Assembly (NCBI GenBank): GCA_027186245.1
Contig: CP114491.1
Location: forward strand, 7,251,501 to 7,315,500
Length of the DNA: 64,000 nucleotides
From: Coriaria nepalensis
Taxonomy: Eukaryota > Streptophyta > Magnoliopsida > Cucurbitales > Coriariaceae
Direction: 5' to 3'
Shown here: positions 50,070-61,310 of the stretch, one piece after another
Layout: every line of letters begins with the position of its first letter
How positions within the stretch are numbered: the first letter of the stretch is position 1
Position numbers and translations under genes: made by a program
The notes under the pieces: generated by a model
Told to the model about the DNA's origin: nothing
The model's input: only the letters and a program-made list of their open reading frames with translations
The model's database searches: none

Positions 50070-51893
50070 ATGTCCATATTCCATTACCACTATCTTCATC
50101 TTCTTCTTCTTGCCCTGCTCCTAATTCTATCCCTTTACCCCTCCCCATCCCTCTCCCAAAACGACACCGCTCCATGCCCACTCAACTTCACCCTCCTCAC
50201 CCAATTCGCCACAACCACCAACCGCCCAGACTTCGACGTCTCAAACGAGTGCCAGTACATCCTCCAGGGCCTCCGACTCGTCCAATCCCACTACCTCCAA
50301 CTCACCAACTCGTTCGTTCCCCCATTCAACTCGTCCGAGTCATGCTGGTCCTCCTACCAATCCTATCTCAGCCAATCTCTCCCCAATTTCAACATCCTCA
50401 CTTCCTGCGGCTTCCAATCCATCTGGATCTCGCTAGGATGCATGAACATTACCACTAGATCAGACTTCGAGAAAATCGTCCCTAAATCAGCGTTAAACGA
50501 CGTCGTAGCCAGCTGCAATCAATCGCTGGAGAATAGCTCCCCTTGCGCTTCTTGCCTAACCAGCTTATCGAGCTTACAGGCTTCGTATCTGACCGGACCA
50601 TCCGTAGGCAACGTCTCCGTTTGCACGGCGTACCCATCTATCTACGCTGCTGCGTTTTCTAATCGGTTTGGACCGTTGGATCAAGGGACTGCTCAATGCC
50701 TGTTTTCGCTGGGTTTCACTTCGATCAAATCGTCCACGAGCAAGAGGCGGAAGGTGGTGGTGGTTTTAGCTGTTTTGATCGGTTGTGCGGTCGGATTAGC
50801 GGTGGTGATCGGAAGTTGTTGGTTTTCACGGCGGAGATTGGAAAAGTCAAAGAAAATAAAAAACCGGAAAGAAATTTTCACCGTGAACTTATCATCCGGA
50901 TTGTCGTCGATTAACGAGAACACTTCTTTGACGAGATTCTCCTTCGACGATATCAAACAAGCGACAAGGAATTTCTCAAGAGATCTCATAATCGGAACCG
51001 GTGGTTACGGAAATGTGTACAGAGGGACATTACAGGACGGTTCGGAAATCGCAGTGAAACGGTTTAAAAACTGTTCGCCGGCAGGTGACGTTAGTTTCGC
51101 CCACGAGGTAGAAGTCATAGCTAGCGTCAGACATGTAAATCTCGTGGCCTTAAGAGGTTACTGCATAACCGCCACTGCTAGGGACAGTAGTCATCAGAGA
51201 ATGATAGTTTGTGATTTGATGAAAAACGGAAGCCTCTATGATCATTTATTTGGATCCCAAAAGAAGAAGAACAAGAAGTTAAGTTGGCCAATTAGGCAGA
51301 GAATCACGTTAGGGATGGCTAGAGGATTGGCGTATTTACATTCCGGGGCGGAGCCGGCGATAATTCATCGAGACATAAAGGCTAGTAATATACTTTTGGA
51401 TGAGAAATTTGACGCGAGATTGGCCGATTTCGGGTTGGCGAAATTTAACAGGGAAGGGAGGACTCATATGAGCACGAGGGTAGCTGGGACTTTAGGGTAT
51501 GTGGCTCCGGAATATGCGCTTTACGGGCAGTTGAGTGATAGGAGTGATGTGTACAGTTTTGGAGTTGTGCTTTTGGAGTTATTGAGCGGGAAGAAGGCGT
51601 TGAATTCGAATTTTGGAGGGAAGCAAGAGGAGGAGGAGCAGCCATGTTTGGTGACTGAATGGGCTTGGGAATTGGTGAGGGAGGGGAGATGTTTGGAGGT
51701 TGTTGAAGAAGGGATGGAGGGGGTAGGGGAGGTTGAGGTTATGGAGAGGTTTGTGTTGGTTGCTGTTCTGTGCTCTCATCCACAGTTGTATGCTAGGCCA
51801 ACTATGGATCAGGTTTTGAAAATGCTTGAATCGGATTGTTCTGTGCCGTTGATTCCGGATCGGCCGGTTTCTCTTGTGGCTAAATATCGATGA
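50070..51893 (+). CDS. RKF3: RKF3-like SPARK-domain receptor kinase
   Basis: A single 607-codon exon. ATG 50070 gives MSIFHYHYLHLLLLALLLIL, a signal peptide; the frame is open upstream but without another ATG. The ectodomain (residues about 30-215) is a Cys-rich SPARK domain with CGFQ..WIS.GCMNITTRS, ALNDVVASCNQSLENSSPCASC and LSSLQASYLTG, very close to RKF3 (receptor-like kinase in flowers 3). A transmembrane helix follows (VVVVLAVLIGCAVGLAVVIG). The cytoplasmic kinase has GTGGYGNVYRG, IAVKRF, HRDIKASNILLDE, DFGLAKF and YVAPEYALYGQLSDRSDVYSF, all intact, so it should be catalytically active. SPARK domains are also found in mycorrhizal receptor-like kinases (KIN3/SPARK1 group). Ligand and pathway of RKF3-type kinases are unsettled. 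At1g11050-type paralogues are the alternative, but the SPARK motifs favour RKF3. Confidence 0.9.
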   Translation: MSIFHYHYLHLLLLALLLILSLYPSPSLSQNDTAPCPLNFTLLTQFATTTNRPDFDVSNECQYILQGLRLVQSHYLQLTNSFVPPFNSSESCWSSYQSYLSQSLPNFNILTSCGFQSIWISLGCMNITTRSDFEKIVPKSALNDVVASCNQSLENSSPCASCLTSLSSLQASYLTGPSVGNVSVCTAYPSIYAAAFSNRFGPLDQGTAQCLFSLGFTSIKSSTSKRRKVVVVLAVLIGCAVGLAVVIGSCWFSRRRLEKSKKIKNRKEIFTVNLSSGLSSINENTSLTRFSFDDIKQATRNFSRDLIIGTGGYGNVYRGTLQDGSEIAVKRFKNCSPAGDVSFAHEVEVIASVRHVNLVALRGYCITATARDSSHQRMIVCDLMKNGSLYDHLFGSQKKKNKKLSWPIRQRITLGMARGLAYLHSGAEPAIIHRDIKASNILLDEKFDARLADFGLAKFNREGRTHMSTRVAGTLGYVAPEYALYGQLSDRSDVYSFGVVLLELLSGKKALNSNFGGKQEEEEQPCLVTEWAWELVREGRCLEVVEEGMEGVGEVEVMERFVLVAVLCSHPQLYARPTMDQVLKMLESDCSVPLIPDRPVSLVAKYR

Positions 51894-52421
51894 TGTGGAA
51901 CACCATTATCATGGCTCAAGCTAGTTATGCTTGATTTGGTTAGCCATGAGCACAGTTCAGTGTAGTTTAGGCAATCTATGTTCATCTGTTCATTACTTCA
52001 CTCCTTAATTTGTAAATCACACACTTGTTCAGTTGTTTATATACATGAAAAAAAATGCAAAATCAAGTTACTTACGAAAACGACGTGTCGTCTCAAACTA
52101 TTTGTACGACAGGTCGTGCGATACCTTTTCAAAAATTACGTCAATGGGATGATATAATACGTACTGCTTTGTCAGTTATCCCGCCCTGAAAGAGTGGGAC
52201 CCGTGACGCCTCGATGGAGTCCGGCTCAACGGACCCGTCACCCAGTGCCACGTCACCTCATCATCTGTATATTAATTTGTGCGTTATTTCTTACTTCAGG
52301 ATTAACTATCTATACAATTATTTGACAAGATTTTCTTCAAGAAAGGGAGGAGCAATCCATCAGTGAACAAGAAGCAATTACCGCATTGATCGATCAGCAA
52401 CATCAACGATTGATCCTCATC
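51894..52421. other. RKF3-like 3' flank and FAF-like promoter
   Basis: The first about 150 bp are probable 3' UTR. Around 52080-52260 is a locally GC-richer patch with GACGTGTCGTC, GACAGGTCGTGCG and GCCACGTCACC words, candidate bZIP-type (ACGT core) sites for the downstream gene. No coding region was seen. Confidence 0.45.
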
Positions 52422-53057
52422 ATGAGCCCTATTCCATATCCGACTGGTCTACGGGACTTGCTTACCGGCTCCGGCGAGGATCTAGCAGCCGGAAATACAG
52501 ACGACGTTTCACCTTCCATGGAAGGAGTAAGAACAGGCACTAGCGCAGGTGATATTATCGGATCAGTGACAGGGAGGAGGAGCAGCTACGAGGCCGCACC
52601 TAGAACTAGAGGTCGACGTATCGCATTCAATGCTGAATTGTGTACTGAGAGCTTAGGGTTCGAGAGCATGGATGAAAGAATCGCCAGAGACCGTGATCTG
52701 ACTGTGGATTTGTTGTCGCCAGATCAGGTCATGATCAGCTCAAGAGCGTCAAGAAGAACGACGGCGGGTGAAGAACGGAGGAGAAGGAGGAAAGACAAAG
52801 AAATTAGCGTCATAGAGTTCCCGCCAATTTTAACTACGCTTGATGTGAATGGACGGTCGAGATTCGATCTCTCGAAGGTGAAGGATAATGGAAGGTTTGT
52901 GATGAGTATGGAGAGAAACAAAGCGCCGCAGATCGTGCAAGCTTCTGCTGCTGCTTACGGCGAAGAAGAGGACGGTGATCATCAGATCAGAACGAAGCTT
53001 TTCATGAAGGATACTGATCCAGAAAGAGTGAGAAAAAGATCAAGAACCGAGAATTAA
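52422..53057 (+). CDS. FANTASTIC FOUR-like protein, copy 1
   Basis: A single 211-codon exon, started at the first ATG (MSPIPYPTGLRDLL); 12 upstream codons of the same frame lack an ATG. Two blocks match the plant-specific FAF family: AELCTESLGFESMDER (residues about 80-95, the LCTExLGFESxDE box), and EFPPILTTLDVNGRSRFDLS followed by VKDNGRFVMSM (residues about 138-168, the FPPPI..G...F...R.DGRFVL box). The C terminus is acidic then basic (RVRKRSRTEN), perhaps a nuclear signal. FAF proteins modulate shoot meristem size and the WUSCHEL pathway in Arabidopsis; whether this diverged member does so is inference. A paralogue follows about 0.6 kb downstream. Both are intronless. Confidence 0.75.
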   Translation: MSPIPYPTGLRDLLTGSGEDLAAGNTDDVSPSMEGVRTGTSAGDIIGSVTGRRSSYEAAPRTRGRRIAFNAELCTESLGFESMDERIARDRDLTVDLLSPDQVMISSRASRRTTAGEERRRRRKDKEISVIEFPPILTTLDVNGRSRFDLSKVKDNGRFVMSMERNKAPQIVQASAAAYGEEEDGDHQIRTKLFMKDTDPERVRKRSRTEN

Positions 53058-53577
53058 AAGAAGACAAATTACTTTTTTGAGGTAAGTCAAAAGAACATTT
53101 CTCATAGTAGTTGAAATAGCATGATTAGTTATAATTAGTCATGTCATTCTCTTAATAATTGCCTTGTTGTTTCTTACTTTGGTTATATCTTTAGAACTTT
53201 TGTTTCAGCAACACAGGTTTGTCCTTTTGTTTTCTAAATCTAAACCTTACGAGGACTAGAGTTATAGTCAATTGCAGTCACTTCCATACAAAAGTACTAC
53301 GACGCTACTTGGTTGGTAGCTTGATGGTGAAGGCACTTCACTGTATAATTCTCGTCTTGAGTTTGATCTCTAGAGAATGCTAAAGCTTGCTTCTTCCTCA
53401 AAACTTATGGAGACAAAATATATCGTATCCATCAATTAGGAATAAAACCTGAAGGTTAATGAGGTTTTATCGAAAAAAGGAAAGTAGAAGAAAACGGGTA
53501 AAATATATATTTATAAAAAACCCGGGCTGCTAGAGTTCCCCACCTTTCTCTCTCTACTCTCTCACTTGCGCTCTGTT
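53058..53577. other. spacer between the FAF-like copies
   Basis: Non-coding DNA holding the 3' flank of copy 1 and the upstream region of copy 2. No separate gene or repeat was seen. Confidence 0.5.
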
Positions 53578-54183
53578 ATGCCCCGATCTCTGCTTCCCGG
53601 CACCGGAGAGGAACTAACCGTCAGAAATACAGACGACGTTTTCGCATTTCATGGGAGGAGGAAGAACAAACATTAGCGCAGGTGATCTTATCGGAGAAGT
53701 TACAGGGAGGAGTGGCTACGACGCCGTGAGTACTAGAGGTGAACGTATCACATTCAATGCTGAATTGTGTACAGAGAGTTTAGGGTTCGAGAGCATGGAT
53801 GAAAGAATGGCCGGATATCTTGATCTGAGTGTGGGTTTGTTGTCACCGGATCAGGTCATGATCAGCACAACTTCGTCAAGAAGAATGACGGAGTGTGAAG
53901 AACAGAGTAGGAGGAGGAGAGACAAAGAAAGCGTCACAGACTTCCCGCCAATTTTAACCACGCTTGATGGGAACGGACGGCCGAGATTCGACCTCTCTCT
54001 GGTGAAGAATAACGGCACGTTTAAGATGAGTATGGCGAGAAACGAAGCGCCGCAGATCGTCAGAGCTTCTGCTGCTTCCTTTCCGGTGAAGAAGAAGACG
54101 CAGATCATCAGAGAAGAACGAAGCTTGTCATGCACGTTACTGATGCAGGAAGAATGAGAAAAATATCAAGAACCGAGAAGTAG
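53578..54183 (+). pseudogene. FANTASTIC FOUR-like copy 2, frameshifted
   Basis: A tandem paralogue of the preceding gene. The longest frame, 53651-54157 (168 codons, MGGGRTNISAGDLIGEVTG), keeps both FAF boxes (AELCTESLGFESMDER and DFPPILTTLDGNGRPRFDLS). Relative to copy 1 there are two frame changes. An extra base near 53636-53650 detaches the N-terminal part that starts at ATG 53578 and shares the NTDDV block. A second change near 54078 switches frame after the RASAAS segment, so the copy-1-like end (DHQRRTK..SRTEK, stop at 54183) is read in another frame. The core box could still be made from the internal ATG, so it may be a truncated working paralogue rather than dead. Confidence 0.7.
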
Positions 54184-55408
54184 AAGAAGATAAACAGAAA
54201 TCGCTGGATGACGACCTTATACAAGTTTTGTAGAATTCAATTTCGGCCTCTGGCCAAACATTAAATTTGAATTTGACCCATAATTAATATAAAATAAATT
54301 TTATTCCATCTCTAATTTCAATTGTTTATAGTGAGTGCAGACGAATCATCTTACAGATTAAATTATACATTAAATAAAAATTCCTTCCAAAAATGAAATT
54401 TATTATTAAAAAAAATCATAAATAATAAAAACAATTTATTGAACTAGATTATATTTATAGTGAACTAACTATTTTAATTATATATAATTTTGATGTAAGT
54501 ATGATATAATGATATTAAATTAAAATATACGAATAAGATAAAAGTGTACAATTTATTCAAAAATTTCTTAATACTAAGAAATCAACTTAATAACCACAAT
54601 ATATCTATGATTGTCTTTATCTTGATCAGGCCGGTATTTTCCATATACATTGAGATAGAGAAGAGTCACTAATGTGTATGACTTTCTATTTTCTTGATCT
54701 CTGCTTCGATCTGGAGAGATATATGCTTTGTTTTTTCTCTTTCCTCTTCCCGGAAAGAGAATAGGATAATACTAACTTAAAAGGAGAATAATTATAAAAT
54801 ATTTCGAATCTTCTCATAATTATAAATATTATCTGATATAAATATATGATATTGACATTTGTGATAACAATAATATTTGATATGTCACTTACTTATACAT
54901 CTCATATATAGATATATATAAGAATGTCTAATATTAAAAAAAAATATATATATATATATAAAATGGTTCTTATATAGATATATAAGTAATGGTTCTTATA
55001 AAATGTACATACAAGTAAATAAATATATTAATTAAACATAAAGAAAGATATATGTATATTATCACCCCCTATAATAATAAAAATAATAACATCTAAGCTC
55101 TTCTATTCTAATTGACAGCAAATGCTTTGCTTCTTTTCTCCTAGCTATATCGTCATTCGTCATTTTTTGAAATAAGTTAATGTTTTTTCAGACTATTTTT
55201 ATGCTTCACAGACCAGAGTCTCACTCTCTCCTTATATGAATATGGAATACCGGCCTACATGCATATATAATATATAGTAGTTCAATCATAGATTAAAGAA
55301 TTACTATACGTACGTACTAAAAGTACTTTAGCTTACTTTAGCTTAATTAATTACCGTAATAAACAGTTTCGGATAAATTAAACTCAAAAAATGTAAAAAA
55401 ACCTAATG
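54184..55408. other. AT-rich intergenic region
   Basis: Very AT-rich, with TATA-rich dinucleotide runs (near 54940) and a repeated atggttcttata word. No gene was recognised. Confidence 0.55.
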
Positions 55409-55490
55409 CGTCGACAGCAGGGTTCGAACCTGCGCGGGCGAAGCCCAACAGATTTCAAGTCTGTCTCCTTAACCACTCGGACATATCGAC
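55409..55490 (-). tRNA. tRNA-Ser: tRNA-Ser (UGA anticodon)
   Basis: An 82-nt class II tRNA read from 55490 to 55409. The acceptor arms GTCGATA and TGTCGAC pair over seven bases, with discriminator G. A-box-like TGGTTAAGG and B-box GGTTCGAAC are present. The anticodon loop CTTGAAA carries TGA. The long variable arm (TTGGGCTTCGCCCGC) is typical of tRNA-Ser. No CCA is encoded and no intron is seen, as expected for a nuclear plant gene. A CAA motif lies just upstream, and a T7 run, the Pol III terminator, lies about 8 bp downstream. Confidence 0.97.
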
Positions 55491-56599
55491 TAGTTGCATC
55501 TCTGTGATAACATTATTTAAATTAATCGTGTTTTTATTGTTCCTTTCTCTTTTTTAATTTTTTTTTTGTTTCTTGTTACATGAATTTGAGTCCTACCTCA
55601 CAAACCTTATCTCCACTCATTCCTATTCTGGAATTGTTAAACCAGAACTCACATCAGTTCCAAGTTGTTTTTCCTAAAAAGAGAACGAGTTGATCCCAAC
55701 ATGTAACTATTCCTGGATTTCAAAACTCCTAGAGCTATAAAAATAAATTGAACTTTTCGGTTCGATCTGTGATCCGATGAAAAGTCAAGCCAGACTATAT
55801 GTATGAATTGTGCTTGGACTTATTTTCAAACTTGCCCGACCCGACGAGGGCCTAACTCGACCCAGCTCACCTACACCACAAGCTAGCATGTGTGGCAACC
55901 AAAATGAATTTGAGAGGCTAAAAGCCCTCTCAAATTCAATTCAAATTTTGATTTTGAATTGTCTCTTTGTTTTTTTCCCTCAAGTTGGGCACTTGGGTAA
56001 GAATAATTTTTTTATTATCCTTATAGTTTTCTTTTATTTTATTTTACTCTCTCACATAATAATTTTTAAATTATCCTCCACCTAAATTTTTCATATAAAT
56101 ATATTTTTTTCACTTTAATTTTTTATTACATTTACTTACATACACATACTCCCTCTCTCTATTATCTAATCTTCTAATTTTTAATACTCTAAATTATAAT
56201 TAATATTCATTTTTCTATAATCCCTAATTTTCTTATCATTAATCTCAATTTCTTATCTTTAATCTCAATATCTAATTAGTTATTTTTCATAAATTAAATC
56301 AAAGTAAAAAGTAATTAATTTTTAATGTTAACAATGTTATTATTTATTAATTATTATTATACTTAATATTCATATTTTACTTTTTTACTTAAAATTTTAT
56401 TTATTTATATTTTTTATAATTAATCATTTACTCTTAAATTCTTATATAATAAATGAATCTTCATCAATATGACTTCAACTCTCTAAATGAGCATGAGTAA
56501 AAATTTTATGCCTAAATCGATTTAAATTCACCATCGATATTATTAATTTGATCACAGTTTAATATATTACCATGTCTACCACCACTACCATCATCTAAT
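55491..56599. other. intergenic DNA, possible left part of hAT relic
   Basis: It contains a CCCGACCCGACGAGGGCC-type GC patch at about 55838-55870, like subterminal repeats of hAT elements. A short palindrome around 55910-55945 (tttgagaggc...gccctctcaaa) follows, then a long AT-rich stretch. No intact gene was seen. Confidence 0.4.
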
Positions 56600-57590
56600 A
56601 TTGATACTGTTATTGTCGCAAATACAATACATACAAAGAGATGTAATAAGCGAACATTCATTATTTGAGATATATTTGACATAGTTTCACACAAAAATAA
56701 GAAAAGTGAGAACATTGATAGTGCAATGTGCAAGTATTACAAAAGTATTTTGGTCGCAAGTCCAAATAATGAAACTAATCACTTGAAATGCTACAAAGAA
56801 AAATGCATGGCTAAAGCTTGTGCATGTATGAATCAAACTCAATTGAATTTAATATTGATTGTACAATTGATATGTTGACATGATCCAATGGCTGCTAGAG
56901 AATTTCTAATTAGACTTATTGTTGCTATTGATTTACCTATTAATTTTGGTGACAATATCTATTACGAGGAGCACATTAGAAGAACATATAACTCACAATA
57001 TAAAGTATGAGTAAAAATACTATTAAATCTGACATATTTGCATATTTCAGAAAAAACAAATATGATAAATTAAAAATAGAATGTGATGATTTAAATTTTA
57101 CTTTTACCTTAACTTCTGATATTTAAAATGCATATTATAGATATGACTATTTATATGTTGATATTCATTATTTAGATTTATACTGGTGAAAAAACTAAAA
57201 AGACTTAGAGTTATAGATAAAAAATATACTAGTGAAAATATATGTTATTTAATAATAGAAGTTTTGGGTAAGTTTGATATGAAAAATCATATAATATTCA
57301 TAATTTTGAATAATGTTGCGGCAAATACAAAAATTTATGTTTATTTGAATCACAGCTTAACCAATATAATAGTAAAATTATCCTACATCAATGTTATGTG
57401 TATCACATCATAAAACTTATTGTAAAATTAGATATGAAAGAACAATATATAAACTATTATTTGGCATATAATTAACAAACGTGCTAGGCTGAGCTCGGCC
57501 CACTTTTTTTAGAACTCAGCCTTAGCCAATCTTGAATAATAAAAAACCCGGCGTGAAGGGGACTGGGCGGCCCATTTTGACGGCTCTAGT
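56600..57590 (+). pseudogene. hAT-type transposase relic with 3' terminus
   Basis: A stop-ridden conceptual reading retains the pattern of plant BED-finger hAT transposases. A decayed BED zinc finger covers about 56640-56800 (CKYYKS, NHLKCYKEKC). A REFLIRLIVAIDLPINFGDN block near 56900 corresponds to the usual R-E-L-x-R-x-I-V-x-D-x-L-P-F. A later part at about 57190-57330 (YTSENICYLIIEVLGKFDM, FIILNNVAANT) corresponds to the DDE-core segment with D-N-A-S-x-N. A GC-rich subterminal stretch follows, and the right end at about 57572-57587 reads inverted as AGAGCCGTCAAAATGGGCC, a hAT-like terminus. It is inactive. Confidence 0.65.
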
Positions 57591-58046
57591 CTCACCCCTT
57601 TGATCTTTAATACTAGCTTCATATCATTACCCAACATAAGATCTTACAAACTCTATTCCAATTCTAATGACTTAAAACACACAAATTATTAACGAACTAG
57701 ACCTAAAACCACCCGCTCCAGAACAAGAACAGTTCAATGAAGCAAGCAGCTCCACCCCCCCCCCCCCCCCCAAGTAAGGTTTCAGTTCGAGTTTTTTTCC
57801 CCATTTTTGTGAATTTTATGAATACCGACATAGTTTAATTTCTGGGTTTAGTTAAATTTTTGAAGTATACTAATTTCTGAATTACTGTGATTAGATTTAT
57901 TGGAACAATATGTAGCAAACCCCAAGTTATTAGGATTAAATCCTAGTTTGAGCAATTACCTCATTTGGAAACTCCAGTTTAGCTCTTACAAGATTATTTT
58001 ATAGTTTTTGTACATGAAATGAGTTGTCTAATTGTACCTTAACCAG
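57591..58046. other. non-coding DNA with poly-C tract
   Basis: It includes a run of 17 C at about 57755-57771 and no recognised coding sequence. Upstream exons of the ycf49-like relic were looked for and not found. Confidence 0.45.
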
Positions 58047-58658
58047 GTTGTTCAAAAAACAGCAGCAACATCTGCACCAAGAGCATCTACTGCTAGCAAA
58101 AACCCGGCGGTTCCAGGAACTGCGCTGTATACCGTTTTTGAGGTACATACCTTCATGATCTTAGGAGGAACTCTGTCTTTGAACCTTATTTTCCCATGGA
58201 ACGAACCCGACATTTGGAGATTAATGGGAATGTGATCCATTTGGATGCTTAGTAAGTTCATGCCAATTTTCAGTTAAATTATTAGGACTAATTGTATTAA
58301 CAACATGACATGAGTGACCATGTATTTGGACTAGTCGTCATTAACCGATCTGATGTTGTTGTGATCTTTCTGAAGCGATTCCGTCTCTGCGGGCCCGTGA
58401 TTGCACGAAAAACGAGAAAGAAGCTCTAAACTATCTGTTTCTTCTCATCCCATTACTTAACATTACAATCCCCTTTTTTTGGAAGTCATTTGCAGTTGTC
58501 TGGGCTGCTGATACAGTCACCTTCTTCGCCATGTATGCCTGGAAGTTGTATTTATATGTTTTCTCTTCTCCTTTGTTTTCGACTTTTCTTTTTAATGTGT
58601 TTTTTACTCACTGTCTTCTTCTTCTCTACAGTTTGGTTGGTCACAGAAAACAGAATAG
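58047..58658 (+). pseudogene. ycf49-like (DUF2499) gene fragment with premature stop
   Basis: Two exons are clear. At 58047-58251, PAVPGTALYTVFE, GGTLSLNLIFP and NEPDIWRLMGM match the conserved core of the plastid-type ycf49-like membrane protein family. From 58376, IPSLRARDCTKNEKEALNYL, LLIPLLNITIPFFWK and ADTVTFFAMYAWK continue it. The intron between them is well formed (A|GTAAGT ... AAG|CG). A TGA at 58233-58235 stands where the family has Trp in MGMWSIWM, a TGG-to-TGA change. A possible last piece, GWSQKTE with stop TAG at 58656-58658, does not join in frame by my reading. No transit-peptide exon was found upstream. The usual protein is a small chloroplast membrane protein of unknown role. 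I infer a pseudogene or partial duplicate. Confidence 0.72.
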
Positions 58659-59305
58659 AAGGGGCCTTTTCTAGTTTAAACCAAGACACCAAATTTTCAG
58701 AGTATTTGATGCTCAAAATCTCTACCAAGAAGTAAGAACCAAGATGAAGATGATTAAAAGTGTAGATAATAAATTCACTCAAAATATCAAATTATTGAGA
58801 TATATTTATATGGTCATGAAGCTTAATTCCTCAAGTTAAAAGTGTCATATAATTTAAAATAATTAATAAATTATATTTTAAATAATATGATATACTATTT
58901 ACTAAATTTAATCCCCAAAATACACATATATCTATCCAAATTATTAGAGATTTAGCATAATGTGGATGTTGAAAATGATAATATCTTACATCTTACCTTT
59001 TATCTACCAATACCAGTAACTTTTTTTTTTTCTTATAGTACTTTATGTAATAATGTATTATGACATGCTTGTTATCCACATGGCGAGGTTTTATTGGGTG
59101 TCAAACAGTCACTTATATATACAAATTCTTATACCGAGTATTAGTAACGGGATAATATAACGACACATCAGTGCCTATAGATGAGAAGGTCTGGCCAAGT
59201 AAATCTGACGACATGTTGGTTCCTAAAGATTAATACGCAAAAAGGGAGCGGCGACGATCAGAAGAGTAGTTTCTCAGTTTCTCTTCTCCCATCAGAGGAA
59301 TAACG
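58659..59305. other. ABP1 upstream region
   Basis: AT-rich DNA, then the probable ABP1 promoter and 5' UTR. No other gene was seen. Confidence 0.5.
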
Positions 59306-60819
<1,514 letters not shown>

Positions 60820-61310
60820 ACTCTAGAGCAAACGTAGAGAGCCCCTTTTGTTACCTTTTCATGCTTGTATAGTTTACTAAGTTTACCTTACTGCCTCGGC
60901 TACAAAGATAGGGAATATGGAAATTTACTCTGCTTTTATTTGGGTGATGTAGAGTTTAATTCCAACATCTCTTTTCATATTAATATGAGGATGATGTAAA
61001 AAGGAGTCTGTAATGACCAGTGAAATGGAGATTTTTACAGTTTGGGCCTGGTAATGGATTTCAAAAGAGATAGGAGTGACTTGGTAATAGCATGGCCATG
61101 GATATTACTACCAGAAATGTACCTATTGTTCTTTCCATTATACATCCAACATTAAACGGTGAAAATTAGGTAATAACAAACCCTAATGTATACAAAACAA
61201 TCTTTTCCTGATTAAATATTTATAGCAATTACAATATAGTGCAAAACAATTATACTTTGAGACACAAATACTCCCATGGAGCTCATCCAGTTCAAAAACC
61301 TGCAAACCAA
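60820..61310. other. convergent 3' flanks of ABP1 and RRP4
   Basis: The genes converge here. The stretch holds both 3' UTRs and a 28-bp copy of an RRP4 coding segment at 61170-61197. No gene was seen. Confidence 0.55.
61170..61197. repeat. 28-bp copy of RRP4 coding sequence
   Basis: The segment starting gtaataacaaaccctaatg recurs identically at 61450-61477 inside the last RRP4 exon, in the same orientation and 280 bp away. Flanks on both sides differ. The distal copy lies beyond the RRP4 stop. Confidence 0.9.

Noticed and set aside
57755..57771. Run of 17 C
   Set aside because: A homopolymer, possibly a length error; no function is indicated.
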